Source: CAYVMN01 sp964452575
GTDB lineage: Bacteria; Desulfobacterota; DSM-4660; Desulfatiglandales; Desulfatiglandaceae
Direction of reading: 5' to 3'
Length of the DNA stretch: 15,342 bases
NCBI GenBank assembly: GCA_964452575.1
Contig: CAYVMN010000113.1
Location: forward strand, 1 to 15,342
Shown: one piece after another, positions 1 to 6,765 of the stretch
Layout of the letters: each line of letters opens with the position of its first letter
Position numbering within the stretch: position 1 is the first letter of the stretch
The notes under the pieces: model-generated
What the model was told of the DNA's origin: nothing
Seen by the model: only the letters and a program-made list of their open reading frames with translations
Databases searched by the model: none
Made by a program: the position numbers and the translations under genes

Positions 1-639
1 GAACACATGTCCCATGAAGAATCCGGGCGTACCCTCGGAACCGGGTTTTCCTACCGATCGAGTGGCATCATGATGTGCGATCACGGGCCCACTCACATTG
101 ACTCGATCAGCCATCTGTCCACGGACCCTGATGCCCCCTCTGTGGACGAAATTCCATTAGAGGACTGCATCACATCGGCCATCTGTATTGACGTGAGCGA
201 CGTTCCCGTCCAGACGCAATTTGGACCGGAGAAGATCGAGTCTGAGCTCAAGCGCTGGAATCTGGATATCCGGAAAGGGGACACCCTGTTATTCTATACC
301 GGCCATTATGATAGGTATTACGGGAAACCGGAGTATGCCTCCCACCAGCCTGGACTGACCAAAGAGGCCACAGAATACATTATCGACAAGGGTGTCGTCA
401 ACTTCGGCGTGGACAATACGAGCCCCGACATGTTTCTGGATAAGACCTACCCCTGTCATATGGTCTGCCGTAAGCGCCGGGTCACCCACATGGAAAACCT
501 CTGCAACCTGGACAAATTGGTCGGCAAACGGTTTACCTTTATTGCCCTGCCACTCAGGATCAGGAAGGGAACCGGCTCACCGTTGCGGGCCGTTGCAATC
601 CTCGAAGAGGGACCGGTAGAATGGGAACTGAGTTCTTAA
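1..639 (+). CDS. Cyclase / kynurenine formamidase-like metal-dependent hydrolase, 5'-partial
   Basis: This is a cyclase-family hydrolase (PF04199 type, including KynB and isatin hydrolase). The family uses one or two zinc or manganese ions to open amide or ester rings or hydrolyse related bonds. Counting from the ATG at 7, the metal-binding signature H-x3-H-x-D-x3-H is at H26, H30, D32 and H36. Other family hallmarks are the DTLLFYTG strand, the FGVDNTSPD segment near residue 138, and the C-terminal PLRIRKGTGSPLRAVAIL block. The metal motif lies nearer the N-terminus than usual, and the frame stays open to the window edge (codons GAA CAC before the ATG). The true start is therefore probably upstream, with roughly 20-40 residues missing. 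The substrate cannot be told. The gene converges on the next one with a 21 bp gap that shows no clear terminator. Confidence 0.88.
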   Translation, partial: EHMSHEESGRTLGTGFSYRSSGIMMCDHGPTHIDSISHLSTDPDAPSVDEIPLEDCITSAICIDVSDVPVQTQFGPEKIESELKRWNLDIRKGDTLLFYTGHYDRYYGKPEYASHQPGLTKEATEYIIDKGVVNFGVDNTSPDMFLDKTYPCHMVCRKRRVTHMENLCNLDKLVGKRFTFIALPLRIRKGTGSPLRAVAILEEGPVEWELSS

Positions 640-660
640 TCGACAATCTTCAATCCTAGA

Positions 661-1560
661 TCAGGCCTTTTGTCGGAAAAATGCGGGGAGTTCTTCCTCC
701 TTTTTTCCACAGAACATACAGTGCCTGGTTTCCCCTTCAGCAAACTGCTGTTCCGGTGACAAGAGCACGCTTGGACTGGTTGGCAAACAGTTGATGCAGA
801 GGGATTTCTTTGCCCGGAGGGGGGCCTCCCCTTTTATGGATTCAATCAATTGGATGGCCTTGTCCAGCTGCTCCTTCTTCCCATCAGCTACAATAACCAC
901 CGCCCCCTCTGATCCATTCACTCCACCGCCCCCAGCGTGAATTGCATCCAGATCAAAAAGGATGCGGAAGGACTCTATTTCGGTGATGACCTTCGCATTC
1001 ACAAGGGGGATCATCCCTATCCTGATCCCCATTGAATAGTATAGGGTCTGCTGACCCAGGTGCCTAGCCGCCTCTTTGACCGACGGGACCAGTTTTTCCA
1101 ATCCAACGGGGACGACCAGCTGGATGCCCCTGGCGCTGAGAATCCCATAGGCAAATCCTATTGTCCCGGCCGAAGGGTGTGCCACAAACACACCAGCATT
1201 CCCTTCAGCGTCAACGGCATTTGCCCCTTTTATGAATACTGACCCGGCGTCAAAACCTTTTAGGGTCTCTTCCATCGTGAGTTCGGGAGCGATGGGTTCT
1301 CCATCTCTAATCACGATCATGGGCGGCTTTTCCTCTGCCTGCGTTATACAGAGGACCCTGTTGATGACAAGCCCGGAGAGGAATCTATCAGGCTGAGGAC
1401 ATTTGCCCAGGATCTCCTGGGCCACGCGCACGTTCGTCGAACCGTGGCCGATCAGGATCCCTCCCTTCTCCTTGGCACTGACGACCTCAGGCAACCGTGC
1501 AACGGCCTTGGCAATGAATCGCTTGGATTCAGGGGGGGTAAATACAAATAAGGCCCGCAT
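661..1560 (-). CDS. Conserved-looking hypothetical protein with C-terminal Cys4 zinc ribbon
   Basis: I do not recognise this 299-residue protein. The start is the ATG at 1560, because an AAGGAG Shine-Dalgarno lies at 1567-1572 with ideal spacing; an upstream in-frame extension runs through repeat sequence and has no such site. The body is a soluble alpha/beta protein with glycine-rich turns (GGILIGHGSTN near residue 33, VFIKGANAVDAEGN in the middle, DAIHAGGGGVNGSEG further on). This loosely recalls nucleotide- or CoA-binding folds such as NagB/CoA-transferase-like proteins, but no family motif is certain. The C-terminus has two CxxC pairs, C255/C258 and C281/C284, arranged like a zinc ribbon. 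There is no signal peptide or membrane segment. It is divergent from the TRAP/UbiD operon across a long intergenic region, so a role linked to that pathway is possible but unproven. Confidence 0.75.
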   Translation of the reverse strand: MRALFVFTPPESKRFIAKAVARLPEVVSAKEKGGILIGHGSTNVRVAQEILGKCPQPDRFLSGLVINRVLCITQAEEKPPMIVIRDGEPIAPELTMEETLKGFDAGSVFIKGANAVDAEGNAGVFVAHPSAGTIGFAYGILSARGIQLVVPVGLEKLVPSVKEAARHLGQQTLYYSMGIRIGMIPLVNAKVITEIESFRILFDLDAIHAGGGGVNGSEGAVVIVADGKKEQLDKAIQLIESIKGEAPLRAKKSLCINCLPTSPSVLLSPEQQFAEGETRHCMFCGKKEEELPAFFRQKA

Positions 1561-1591
1561 TATAGTCTCCTTTCTCATAATCCAGATTTTG

Positions 1592-1631
1592 TTGAGTGGT
1601 TGAGTGGTGGAATGGTTGAGCCCTTGAACAG
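1592..1631. repeat. Degenerate 8-bp tandem repeat (about five units)
   Basis: Five consecutive octamers are related: TTGAGTGG (1592-1599), TTGAGTGG (1600-1607), TGGAATGG (1608-1615), TTGAGCCC (1616-1623) and TTGAACAG (1624-1631). The array lies in the 5' leader of the Cys4 hypothetical gene, about 30 bp upstream of its ATG. The function is unknown. It could be a dispersed intergenic repeat or a slippage-prone spacer. Confidence 0.6.
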
Positions 1632-2055
1632 CCCAGTGATGACCAAAGGAAAAGGCCATGTTTATAGTCAAATTCATACTATGTATATAGGCCTTTTGCA
1701 GTCAAGTCATTTCCTCTCTTCCCGGATAGCGGACCGCTGCTGGTCTGGGATGTTTCTTGCTCAAATGGGTTTTTTGGGCTAATCTTACACAAAGGCGCGA
1801 CAGACTCGTTCCATTGGTGCGCGGATTGCCCACCTGGCCAAAGGCAGAAGAGCTTGCTCCAGGTATTCTGGGAGGGGCCAGGACCCCGAATGCCCGCATT
1901 CGCTCCGGGATCTTTCGAAGGCACATGGGTCACCGGGCGATGGCGACCCTGGTTGCCTAAAAGGCGGGAGTGGTCGGGGGCGAAGCCCTGTCATTTTCTG
2001 TATGAACTCAGGGAATCTCAAGACAAGAAGTGATTAACATAGAAAGGAGATCAAA
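1632..2055. other. Intergenic region between divergent genes, no supported gene
   Basis: Together with 1561-1631 this makes a gap of about 500 bp between the Cys4 hypothetical gene (minus) and the TAXI gene (plus). Short open frames occur on both strands, but none has a Shine-Dalgarno site, recognisable domain or plausible composition. It must hold the promoters of both divergent units. The notable elements are the octamer repeat and the inverted repeat at 1887-1902. A GG/GC pair resembling a sigma54 site near 1940-1958 has the wrong spacing. I see no RNA gene or insertion sequence. Confidence 0.5.
1887..1902. promoter_or_regulatory. Perfect 7+7 bp inverted repeat, possible operator
   Basis: CGAATGC, a 2-base spacer (CC), then GCATTCG form a perfect inverted repeat in the divergent intergenic region, about 150 bp upstream of the TAXI start codon. 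Such symmetry suits a dimeric repressor or activator site controlling the transporter/decarboxylase operon. It could also be a chance short hairpin. No regulator gene is present in the window, so this is only a candidate. Confidence 0.3.
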
Positions 2056-3063
2056 ATGGGAAAAAGAAATCAGTTCGGGTTGACAATCCTAGCGGTTATC
2101 TTTCTCTTTGTCCTGGGTCTGAACAACCAGGCCTGGGCACAGGAGGCCAAGCCGGTCCACATTTCCATAGCAACTTTCAAGAGCGGAAGCGGCTGGTTCA
2201 TAATGGCCCAGGCCATGGCAAGAGTCATGAAGGAGGCCCTTCCCCCAGGGTCGACGGTCGATGTATTGCCTTACAGCGGGGGCGTAGGCAATCCCTTGCT
2301 GCTCCACCAGGGGAAGGCCGATTTGGCCCTGTGCTTCCCTGTCGAAAGCGGTCTTGCCATCAAAGGGCGGGCCCCTTACAAGGAACCTATGAAAGAGATC
2401 AAATTGCTGGCTGAAGGATTTGATACGTACTGGTACGCCTTTGCCGTGAGAGGGGATACAGGACTGAAGGGCTTTGAGGACATCAAGAACAAGCGTTATC
2501 CCTTGCGCCTGGTCATTCTCCCTAAAGGGAGCAGCGGCGAATGGATGACCGGCAAGGTCCTGGGGGCTTATGGAATTGACATGTACAAGGATTTGGCCGC
2601 CTGGGGAGGGAAGGTGATGAATACGTCTTTTCCCGCAGCAGTTGAAATGATGCAGGACGGTCAGGCCTGCGCCTTCGGCCAGGTTTGCACACCTGGTCAT
2701 CCCAGCTGGACCCAACTGGCGACTATGGTAAAGATACGATTCCTCCCGACAGGCGAAAAGATCATAGAGGCCTTCGGGAAAGAATTCGGCTTTAACAAAG
2801 GCGCCATTCCCAAGGGTACATTTCGCGGCGTTTCAGAAAACATACCGACTTTGGGATTTGCCACCAATCTCATAACCACTGACAGATTGCCCGAAGATGT
2901 TGCCTATCGGGTTACCAAGGCTATTTGCGAGCACAAGGATGACCTTGTAGCAACTTACAAGGCAGCGAATGTCTTCAATCCGCAGAAGGCCTGGGACGGC
3001 AACATCCCGCTGCATACGGGAGCGGAAAGGTTTTACAGAGAGGCCGGCTACATGAAAAAGTGA
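2056..3063 (+). CDS. TAXI-family TRAP transporter solute-binding protein
   Basis: This is the periplasmic substrate receptor of a tripartite ATP-independent periplasmic (TRAP) importer of the TAXI class. It captures an organic (probably carboxylate) substrate and hands it to the fused membrane permease encoded next. The 335-residue protein starts with a classical signal peptide, with a hydrophobic core at about residues 9-22 and an AWA-QE cleavage site after residue 28. The mature region begins with ISIATFKSGSGWFIMAQAMA, matching the TAXI N-terminus (glycine-rich turn, then a helix), and continues with the family pattern of a small-molecule-binding Venus-flytrap protein. The start is fixed by AAAGGAGA at 2043-2050, 5 bp before the ATG. 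A permease follows after 111 bp, which contains a 12-bp palindrome at 3105-3116. The substrate cannot be deduced from sequence, but the downstream decarboxylase suggests an aromatic or unsaturated acid. Confidence 0.92.
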   Translation: MGKRNQFGLTILAVIFLFVLGLNNQAWAQEAKPVHISIATFKSGSGWFIMAQAMARVMKEALPPGSTVDVLPYSGGVGNPLLLHQGKADLALCFPVESGLAIKGRAPYKEPMKEIKLLAEGFDTYWYAFAVRGDTGLKGFEDIKNKRYPLRLVILPKGSSGEWMTGKVLGAYGIDMYKDLAAWGGKVMNTSFPAAVEMMQDGQACAFGQVCTPGHPSWTQLATMVKIRFLPTGEKIIEAFGKEFGFNKGAIPKGTFRGVSENIPTLGFATNLITTDRLPEDVAYRVTKAICEHKDDLVATYKAANVFNPQKAWDGNIPLHTGAERFYREAGYMKK

Positions 3064-3174
3064 GGCCGGGTCGAAGAGAAAGGCCGAGGAGCCGGAGGGA
3101 TCCAGGAAGGCCTTCCCAATAGTTGATTACCCTGAAGTCCCGTGAGGGCAGGGCGCAAGGCGTTGGAGCACAAG

Positions 3175-5079
3175 ATGGCTCTGAATTTCAGATCAAAGGC
3201 GATTTCCCTTGTTGCGATTTCCTGGTCCCTGATTCAGCTTTATAACGCCCTCACCCTTGAAATGGATCTTTTCGAAATCGAAGTGGTCCATATCGGGTGT
3301 GCTTTGATGCTCGTCTACCTCATGAAGCCGGGGTTCAAGGGGCTCAGGTACGGAGCGGCTTTGGATTACCTGTGCGTACTCCTGTCCCTTACCAGCGGCC
3401 TCTACTTCTTCTTGAGTTACGAAAGAATAGTGACCCGATACCGCTTTGTCGATCCTGTGCTGGGAGGTGACTATTTCTTTGGCTGTGTCCTGATCTTGCT
3501 CATCTTGGAGGCCGGCCGACGGGTCATGGGGCTCGGGCTATCGATCCTGGGGGCAATTGCCATTGCGTACAGTTTTCTAGGTTTCTTGCTCCCGGGGGCA
3601 TTGGCCCATCGCTCCATTGACTTCTCAAGCTTTACCGAGTTTATGGTCTTGACCCAAGAGGGCGTATTTGGCGTCCCCTTGAGGGTTTCTACCTCCTACG
3701 TGTTTCTCTTTGTCCTGTTCGGGGCATTCCTGAAATACGGGCGATTGGGGGAGCTCTACAATGAGTTTGCCATGGCCATAGCGGGCGGGCTCAAGGGCGG
3801 GCCCGCGAAGGTAGCTGTCGTAAGCAGTAGCCTCTTGGGAACTATCAGCGGGAGCGCGGTCGCCAATGTCTCTACCTCCGGATCTTTTACTATACCCATG
3901 ATGAAGAGGGCGGGATACTCTCCGGTCTCAGCCGGCGCTGTGGAAGCCCTGGCATCCACGGGCAGTCAGATTGTACCGCCTATTATGGGGGCTGCAGCCT
4001 TCATCATGGCTGAACTGACAGGCATTTCTTATTGGAGCATCGCCCTGGCCGCCATCCTTCCAAGCCTGCTCTACTATGTGGCCGTTTATAGCGTGGTGCA
4101 CTACGAGGCAGTGAATTTGAATCTTGACGTGGCATTGGGTGAAAAGAGACCCCTCGCCACCCTCCTTCTCAAGAAAGGGTACATGTTCATCCCTGTCCTC
4201 GTCATCGTCTATTTCCTCGGCAAGGGCCATTCTATCAGCATGTCCGCCATGATGGCCATTACATCCTGTTTCGTAATCTCAGCCATCCCAATGCTTGTAA
4301 GAGGGAGGTGGGGAGAATTCGGGGTCTTTCTCAAGGCCCTCAAGGACGGCGCCCAGGCCTCTATAAGCGTGGCCATTCCTTGCGCCATTGCCGGGATTAT
4401 CGTTGGCGTCCTGACCTTGTCCGGTCTGGGGCTCAAGTTTACAGGCATGATCCTCAACATCTCCGGAGGCAACATGGTTGTGATTTTGATCACGACCTCC
4501 TTGATTTGCCTTATCCTTGGCATGGGAATGCCCACAAGCGCCGCTTATATCACCGTTGCCGTCCTATCCATACCGGCAATGATCAAGGCAGGCCTTCTAC
4601 CCATTACCGCCCATTTTTTTGGATTCTACTTTGCCAACCTCTCCATGATTACCCCGCCCGTGGCCCTGGCGGCCTATGCGGCTGCAGGGCTTGCGGATGC
4701 CAGTTCCTCAAGGGTGGGGCTGAAGGCCTGTTATCTGGGGATTGCCATATACGGGATTCCTTTCCTATTTGCCACCTACCCATCGCTCTTGCTTGTGGGA
4801 CCCTGGTCAAGGATTGTCCTCGAGTTTCTAAAGGCCGGTCTCATCGTTGTGAGTTTCTGTTCCGTCTACATGGGCACGTTCAGCAGGAGGTTGAATCATA
4901 TCGAGAGGATATTGTTCATCCTGGCCGGCGTTTTCCTATGGGCAGGCAAGGCGAGCGGCTGGTTCGATCTGGCGGGGGTCCTGGCATTTGCAGGTGCTGG
5001 AGCAGGCAATATGAAAGAGAAATTCCAGTTGAAACGGAGTCCAGAGACTCAGGGAGGAAGGCTTTCAGACAAACCTTGA
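3175..5079 (+). CDS. TRAP transporter permease, fused small (DctQ-like) and large (DctM-like) subunits
   Basis: This 634-residue polytopic inner-membrane protein is the permease partner of the TAXI receptor and drives uptake with an ion gradient. The N-terminal about 150 residues hold the 4-helix DctQ-like part. The rest is the DctM-like large subunit, with the conserved GSAVANVSTSG motif near residue 225, the TGSQIVPPIMGAAAFIMAE block near 262, and the GMGMPTSAAYITVAVL and NLSMITPPVALAAYAAAGLA blocks near 448 and 485. Length and fusion are typical of TAXI systems. I chose the ATG at 3175, which has GGAG at 3165-3168. A GTG at 3142 would add 11 residues but lacks a ribosome site. The stop is 23 bp before the decarboxylase start, so the two are almost certainly co-transcribed. 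Confidence 0.92.
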   Translation: MALNFRSKAISLVAISWSLIQLYNALTLEMDLFEIEVVHIGCALMLVYLMKPGFKGLRYGAALDYLCVLLSLTSGLYFFLSYERIVTRYRFVDPVLGGDYFFGCVLILLILEAGRRVMGLGLSILGAIAIAYSFLGFLLPGALAHRSIDFSSFTEFMVLTQEGVFGVPLRVSTSYVFLFVLFGAFLKYGRLGELYNEFAMAIAGGLKGGPAKVAVVSSSLLGTISGSAVANVSTSGSFTIPMMKRAGYSPVSAGAVEALASTGSQIVPPIMGAAAFIMAELTGISYWSIALAAILPSLLYYVAVYSVVHYEAVNLNLDVALGEKRPLATLLLKKGYMFIPVLVIVYFLGKGHSISMSAMMAITSCFVISAIPMLVRGRWGEFGVFLKALKDGAQASISVAIPCAIAGIIVGVLTLSGLGLKFTGMILNISGGNMVVILITTSLICLILGMGMPTSAAYITVAVLSIPAMIKAGLLPITAHFFGFYFANLSMITPPVALAAYAAAGLADASSSRVGLKACYLGIAIYGIPFLFATYPSLLLVGPWSRIVLEFLKAGLIVVSFCSVYMGTFSRRLNHIERILFILAGVFLWAGKASGWFDLAGVLAFAGAGAGNMKEKFQLKRSPETQGGRLSDKP

Positions 5080-5102
5080 AAAGAGCAAAGGGAGGTTCCT
5101 TT

Positions 5103-6545
5103 ATGGTAAGAGATCTTCGATCCTATTTGAAAGAAGTCGAGGAGAAATATCCTGAGGCTGTTCTGAGAATTACCAAGCCGATGCGAGTTGCTTATGAGAT
5201 CACCGCCTTGCAGAGGAAGCTAGATGCCCTGAGGAAATACCCCGTGATCATAGTTGAACGGCCCATTCTTGACGACGGCAATGAGAGCGCCTTTCCCGTA
5301 GTCACCAACCTGACGGCCAGCCGGGAACTCTGTGCAACGCTTTTGGGCATAGACCCCCGCCGGGTTGCGATGGAGTACGGGGCCCGGGTGGGCAGGCAGC
5401 TTGAACCAGTGAGAATGGGGAAAAAGGAGGCGCCGGTCAAGGCGGTCAAGGTAGTAGCTGAGCAGGTTGATCTCCTGAAGTTTCCTGTCCTGACCCACAA
5501 CTACATGGATCCAGGGCCTTATATAGGGACAGGATTTTGTACGACCTACGATCCTGAGACCGGCATCGACAACACCTGCCTGCAGCGCATATGGGTCAAA
5601 AGCCCTCGACGCACGGGTTACTGGCCGTCCATTGTATCCCATAGCATGAGAAACCTGGAGAAATGGTGGGCGCGGGGGGAGCCCATGCCCATAGCCGTCT
5701 GGATCGGCCACCATCCTGCAGCCGTCTCAGGGGCACAGGCCAGGCTTGGCTATCCCGAAAGCCATTATCCATCCATGGGAGGCGTGCTGGGGCAACCGGT
5801 CAGGCTGGTTGAAACAGAGACCTTTGGAGACAAGCTTCTTGTGCCTGCCGATGCAGAGATCGTGATCGAAGGGTATGTGCCTGTGGATGTCTTTGAGGCA
5901 GAAGGCCCTTTTGGTGAATATCCCGGTTATATCGGCCCACAGCGTCCCAGCCAGGTCATAGAAGTGACCTCCATGACCTGCCGCAAAGATGCCATATATC
6001 ACGGTCTGGGCGTAGGGCTGGCCGATCATTTGGTTCTCCTGGGCAATTTCCCCATGGAGGCCCGTATCTATAATATTGTGAAGAGCGTAGTTCCTGAGCT
6101 CCTGAACGTCTTTGTGCCCATCTCTGGGCGCCGTAGCCATGTGTACCTGCAGGTCCGCAAGACCCGTCCAGGGATAGGCAAGGAGGCCATCATGGCGGCC
6201 CTTCCTGTTGATTCCCGGCTCAAACACGTCTTTGTTGTGGATGAGGATGTAGACCTTTTCAATGAAGGGGAAGTCCTGTGGTCCGTGGCCTACCGGAGTC
6301 AATGGGACAGGGACTTGGTTGTTGTCAAAGGGGCCTCTGTTTTTCCCCTTGATCCGAGTGTTCCTGCCCCTGGCGATTTTGGAACCCGAGGCGGCATAGA
6401 CGCGACCTGTCCTCCGCCCATAGAACCAGGCCTGCCGAGATATTACCAGATGAGAAATAAGACTCCCGACGAAGTGGAGGAAAGGGTGAGACTGGAAGAT
6501 TATGTGGATCGGAAAAGGATTGAGGGTTTTCCCACGTCTTACTGA
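5103..6545 (+). CDS. UbiD-family prenyl-FMN-dependent (de)carboxylase
   Basis: UbiD-family enzymes reversibly decarboxylate aromatic or alpha,beta-unsaturated acids using prenylated FMN. At 480 residues this protein has normal family length. The catalytic Glu pair is seen in EGPFGE (E267 and E272), the spacing of Glu277/Glu282 in fungal Fdc1. The partner arginine is probably R162 in NTCLQRIW, preceded by the metal/phosphate-binding asparagine region. The start is the ATG at 5103, with GGGAGG at 5090-5095; the frame is open further upstream, but only inside the permease gene. It lies in an operon with the TAXI/TRAP importer upstream and a small Cys4 protein 28 bp downstream. That suggests it acts on the imported acid. 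No UbiX prenyltransferase is in the window, so the cofactor must come from elsewhere. Substrate and direction (carboxylation or decarboxylation) are unknown. Confidence 0.93.
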   Translation: MVRDLRSYLKEVEEKYPEAVLRITKPMRVAYEITALQRKLDALRKYPVIIVERPILDDGNESAFPVVTNLTASRELCATLLGIDPRRVAMEYGARVGRQLEPVRMGKKEAPVKAVKVVAEQVDLLKFPVLTHNYMDPGPYIGTGFCTTYDPETGIDNTCLQRIWVKSPRRTGYWPSIVSHSMRNLEKWWARGEPMPIAVWIGHHPAAVSGAQARLGYPESHYPSMGGVLGQPVRLVETETFGDKLLVPADAEIVIEGYVPVDVFEAEGPFGEYPGYIGPQRPSQVIEVTSMTCRKDAIYHGLGVGLADHLVLLGNFPMEARIYNIVKSVVPELLNVFVPISGRRSHVYLQVRKTRPGIGKEAIMAALPVDSRLKHVFVVDEDVDLFNEGEVLWSVAYRSQWDRDLVVVKGASVFPLDPSVPAPGDFGTRGGIDATCPPPIEPGLPRYYQMRNKTPDEVEERVRLEDYVDRKRIEGFPTSY

Positions 6546-6573
6546 TAAGGGATGAACGTGAGGGGGAAGAAAG

Positions 6574-6762
6574 ATGGAGAATATCGAGAAAGTGGGTACC
6601 CCAAAAGAAGTATGGGTCATGTGTCCGGGGTGCCGCGAGCTCTTCTATATCCACAGGGCCTTTTACGAGCCCAGGTACAGCAACGTTAGACTTTGCTGCC
6701 CCTTTTGCCACAAGGAGTTTTCAAAAGGGGAGGCACTGAAAACCTGGGGAGCCCATCTATAG
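6574..6762 (+). CDS. Small Cys4 zinc-ribbon protein, possible accessory subunit of the UbiD-like enzyme
   Basis: This is a 62-residue protein with paired knuckles C17-x2-C20 (MCPGC) and C42-x2-C45 (CPFC), plus an extra C41 and nearby H27 and H46. It should bind one zinc ion as a small treble-clef or ribbon. An AGGGGGAAG ribosome site sits just upstream of the ATG, and the gene is 28 bp after the decarboxylase stop, so it is the last gene of that operon. Some non-oxidative hydroxyarylic acid decarboxylases (VdcD/ShdD type) also carry a small Cys-rich third subunit, but this sequence does not visibly match that one. An accessory or stabilising role for the UbiD-like enzyme is inferred from position only. 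Expression as a real protein is supported by the ribosome site, the operon position and the paired cysteines. Confidence 0.7.
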   Translation: MENIEKVGTPKEVWVMCPGCRELFYIHRAFYEPRYSNVRLCCPFCHKEFSKGEALKTWGAHL

Positions 6763-6765
6763 TGA

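Noticed and set aside
1940..1958. Possible sigma54 promoter before the TAXI gene
   Set aside because: The GG and GC elements are separated by 11 bases instead of the required 10, and the flanking consensus is poor.
2089..2715. 208-codon open frame on the minus strand
   Set aside because: It lies fully antisense to the TAXI receptor gene, has no ribosome site or recognisable domain, and its composition is that of a shadow frame.
3105..3116. 12-bp palindrome (GGAAGGCCTTCC) between TAXI and permease genes
   Set aside because: It has no loop and no U-tract, so it is not a terminator. It is probably chance, or a minor intercistronic structure.
4308..5102. Long upstream extension of the UbiD-like frame
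   Set aside because: It overlaps the conserved membrane part of the TRAP permease in another frame. The ATG at 5103 has a good ribosome site and gives the normal family length.
5727..6620. 297-codon open frame on the minus strand
   Set aside because: It is antisense to the catalytic half of the UbiD-like gene, which has clear family motifs. The antisense product has none.
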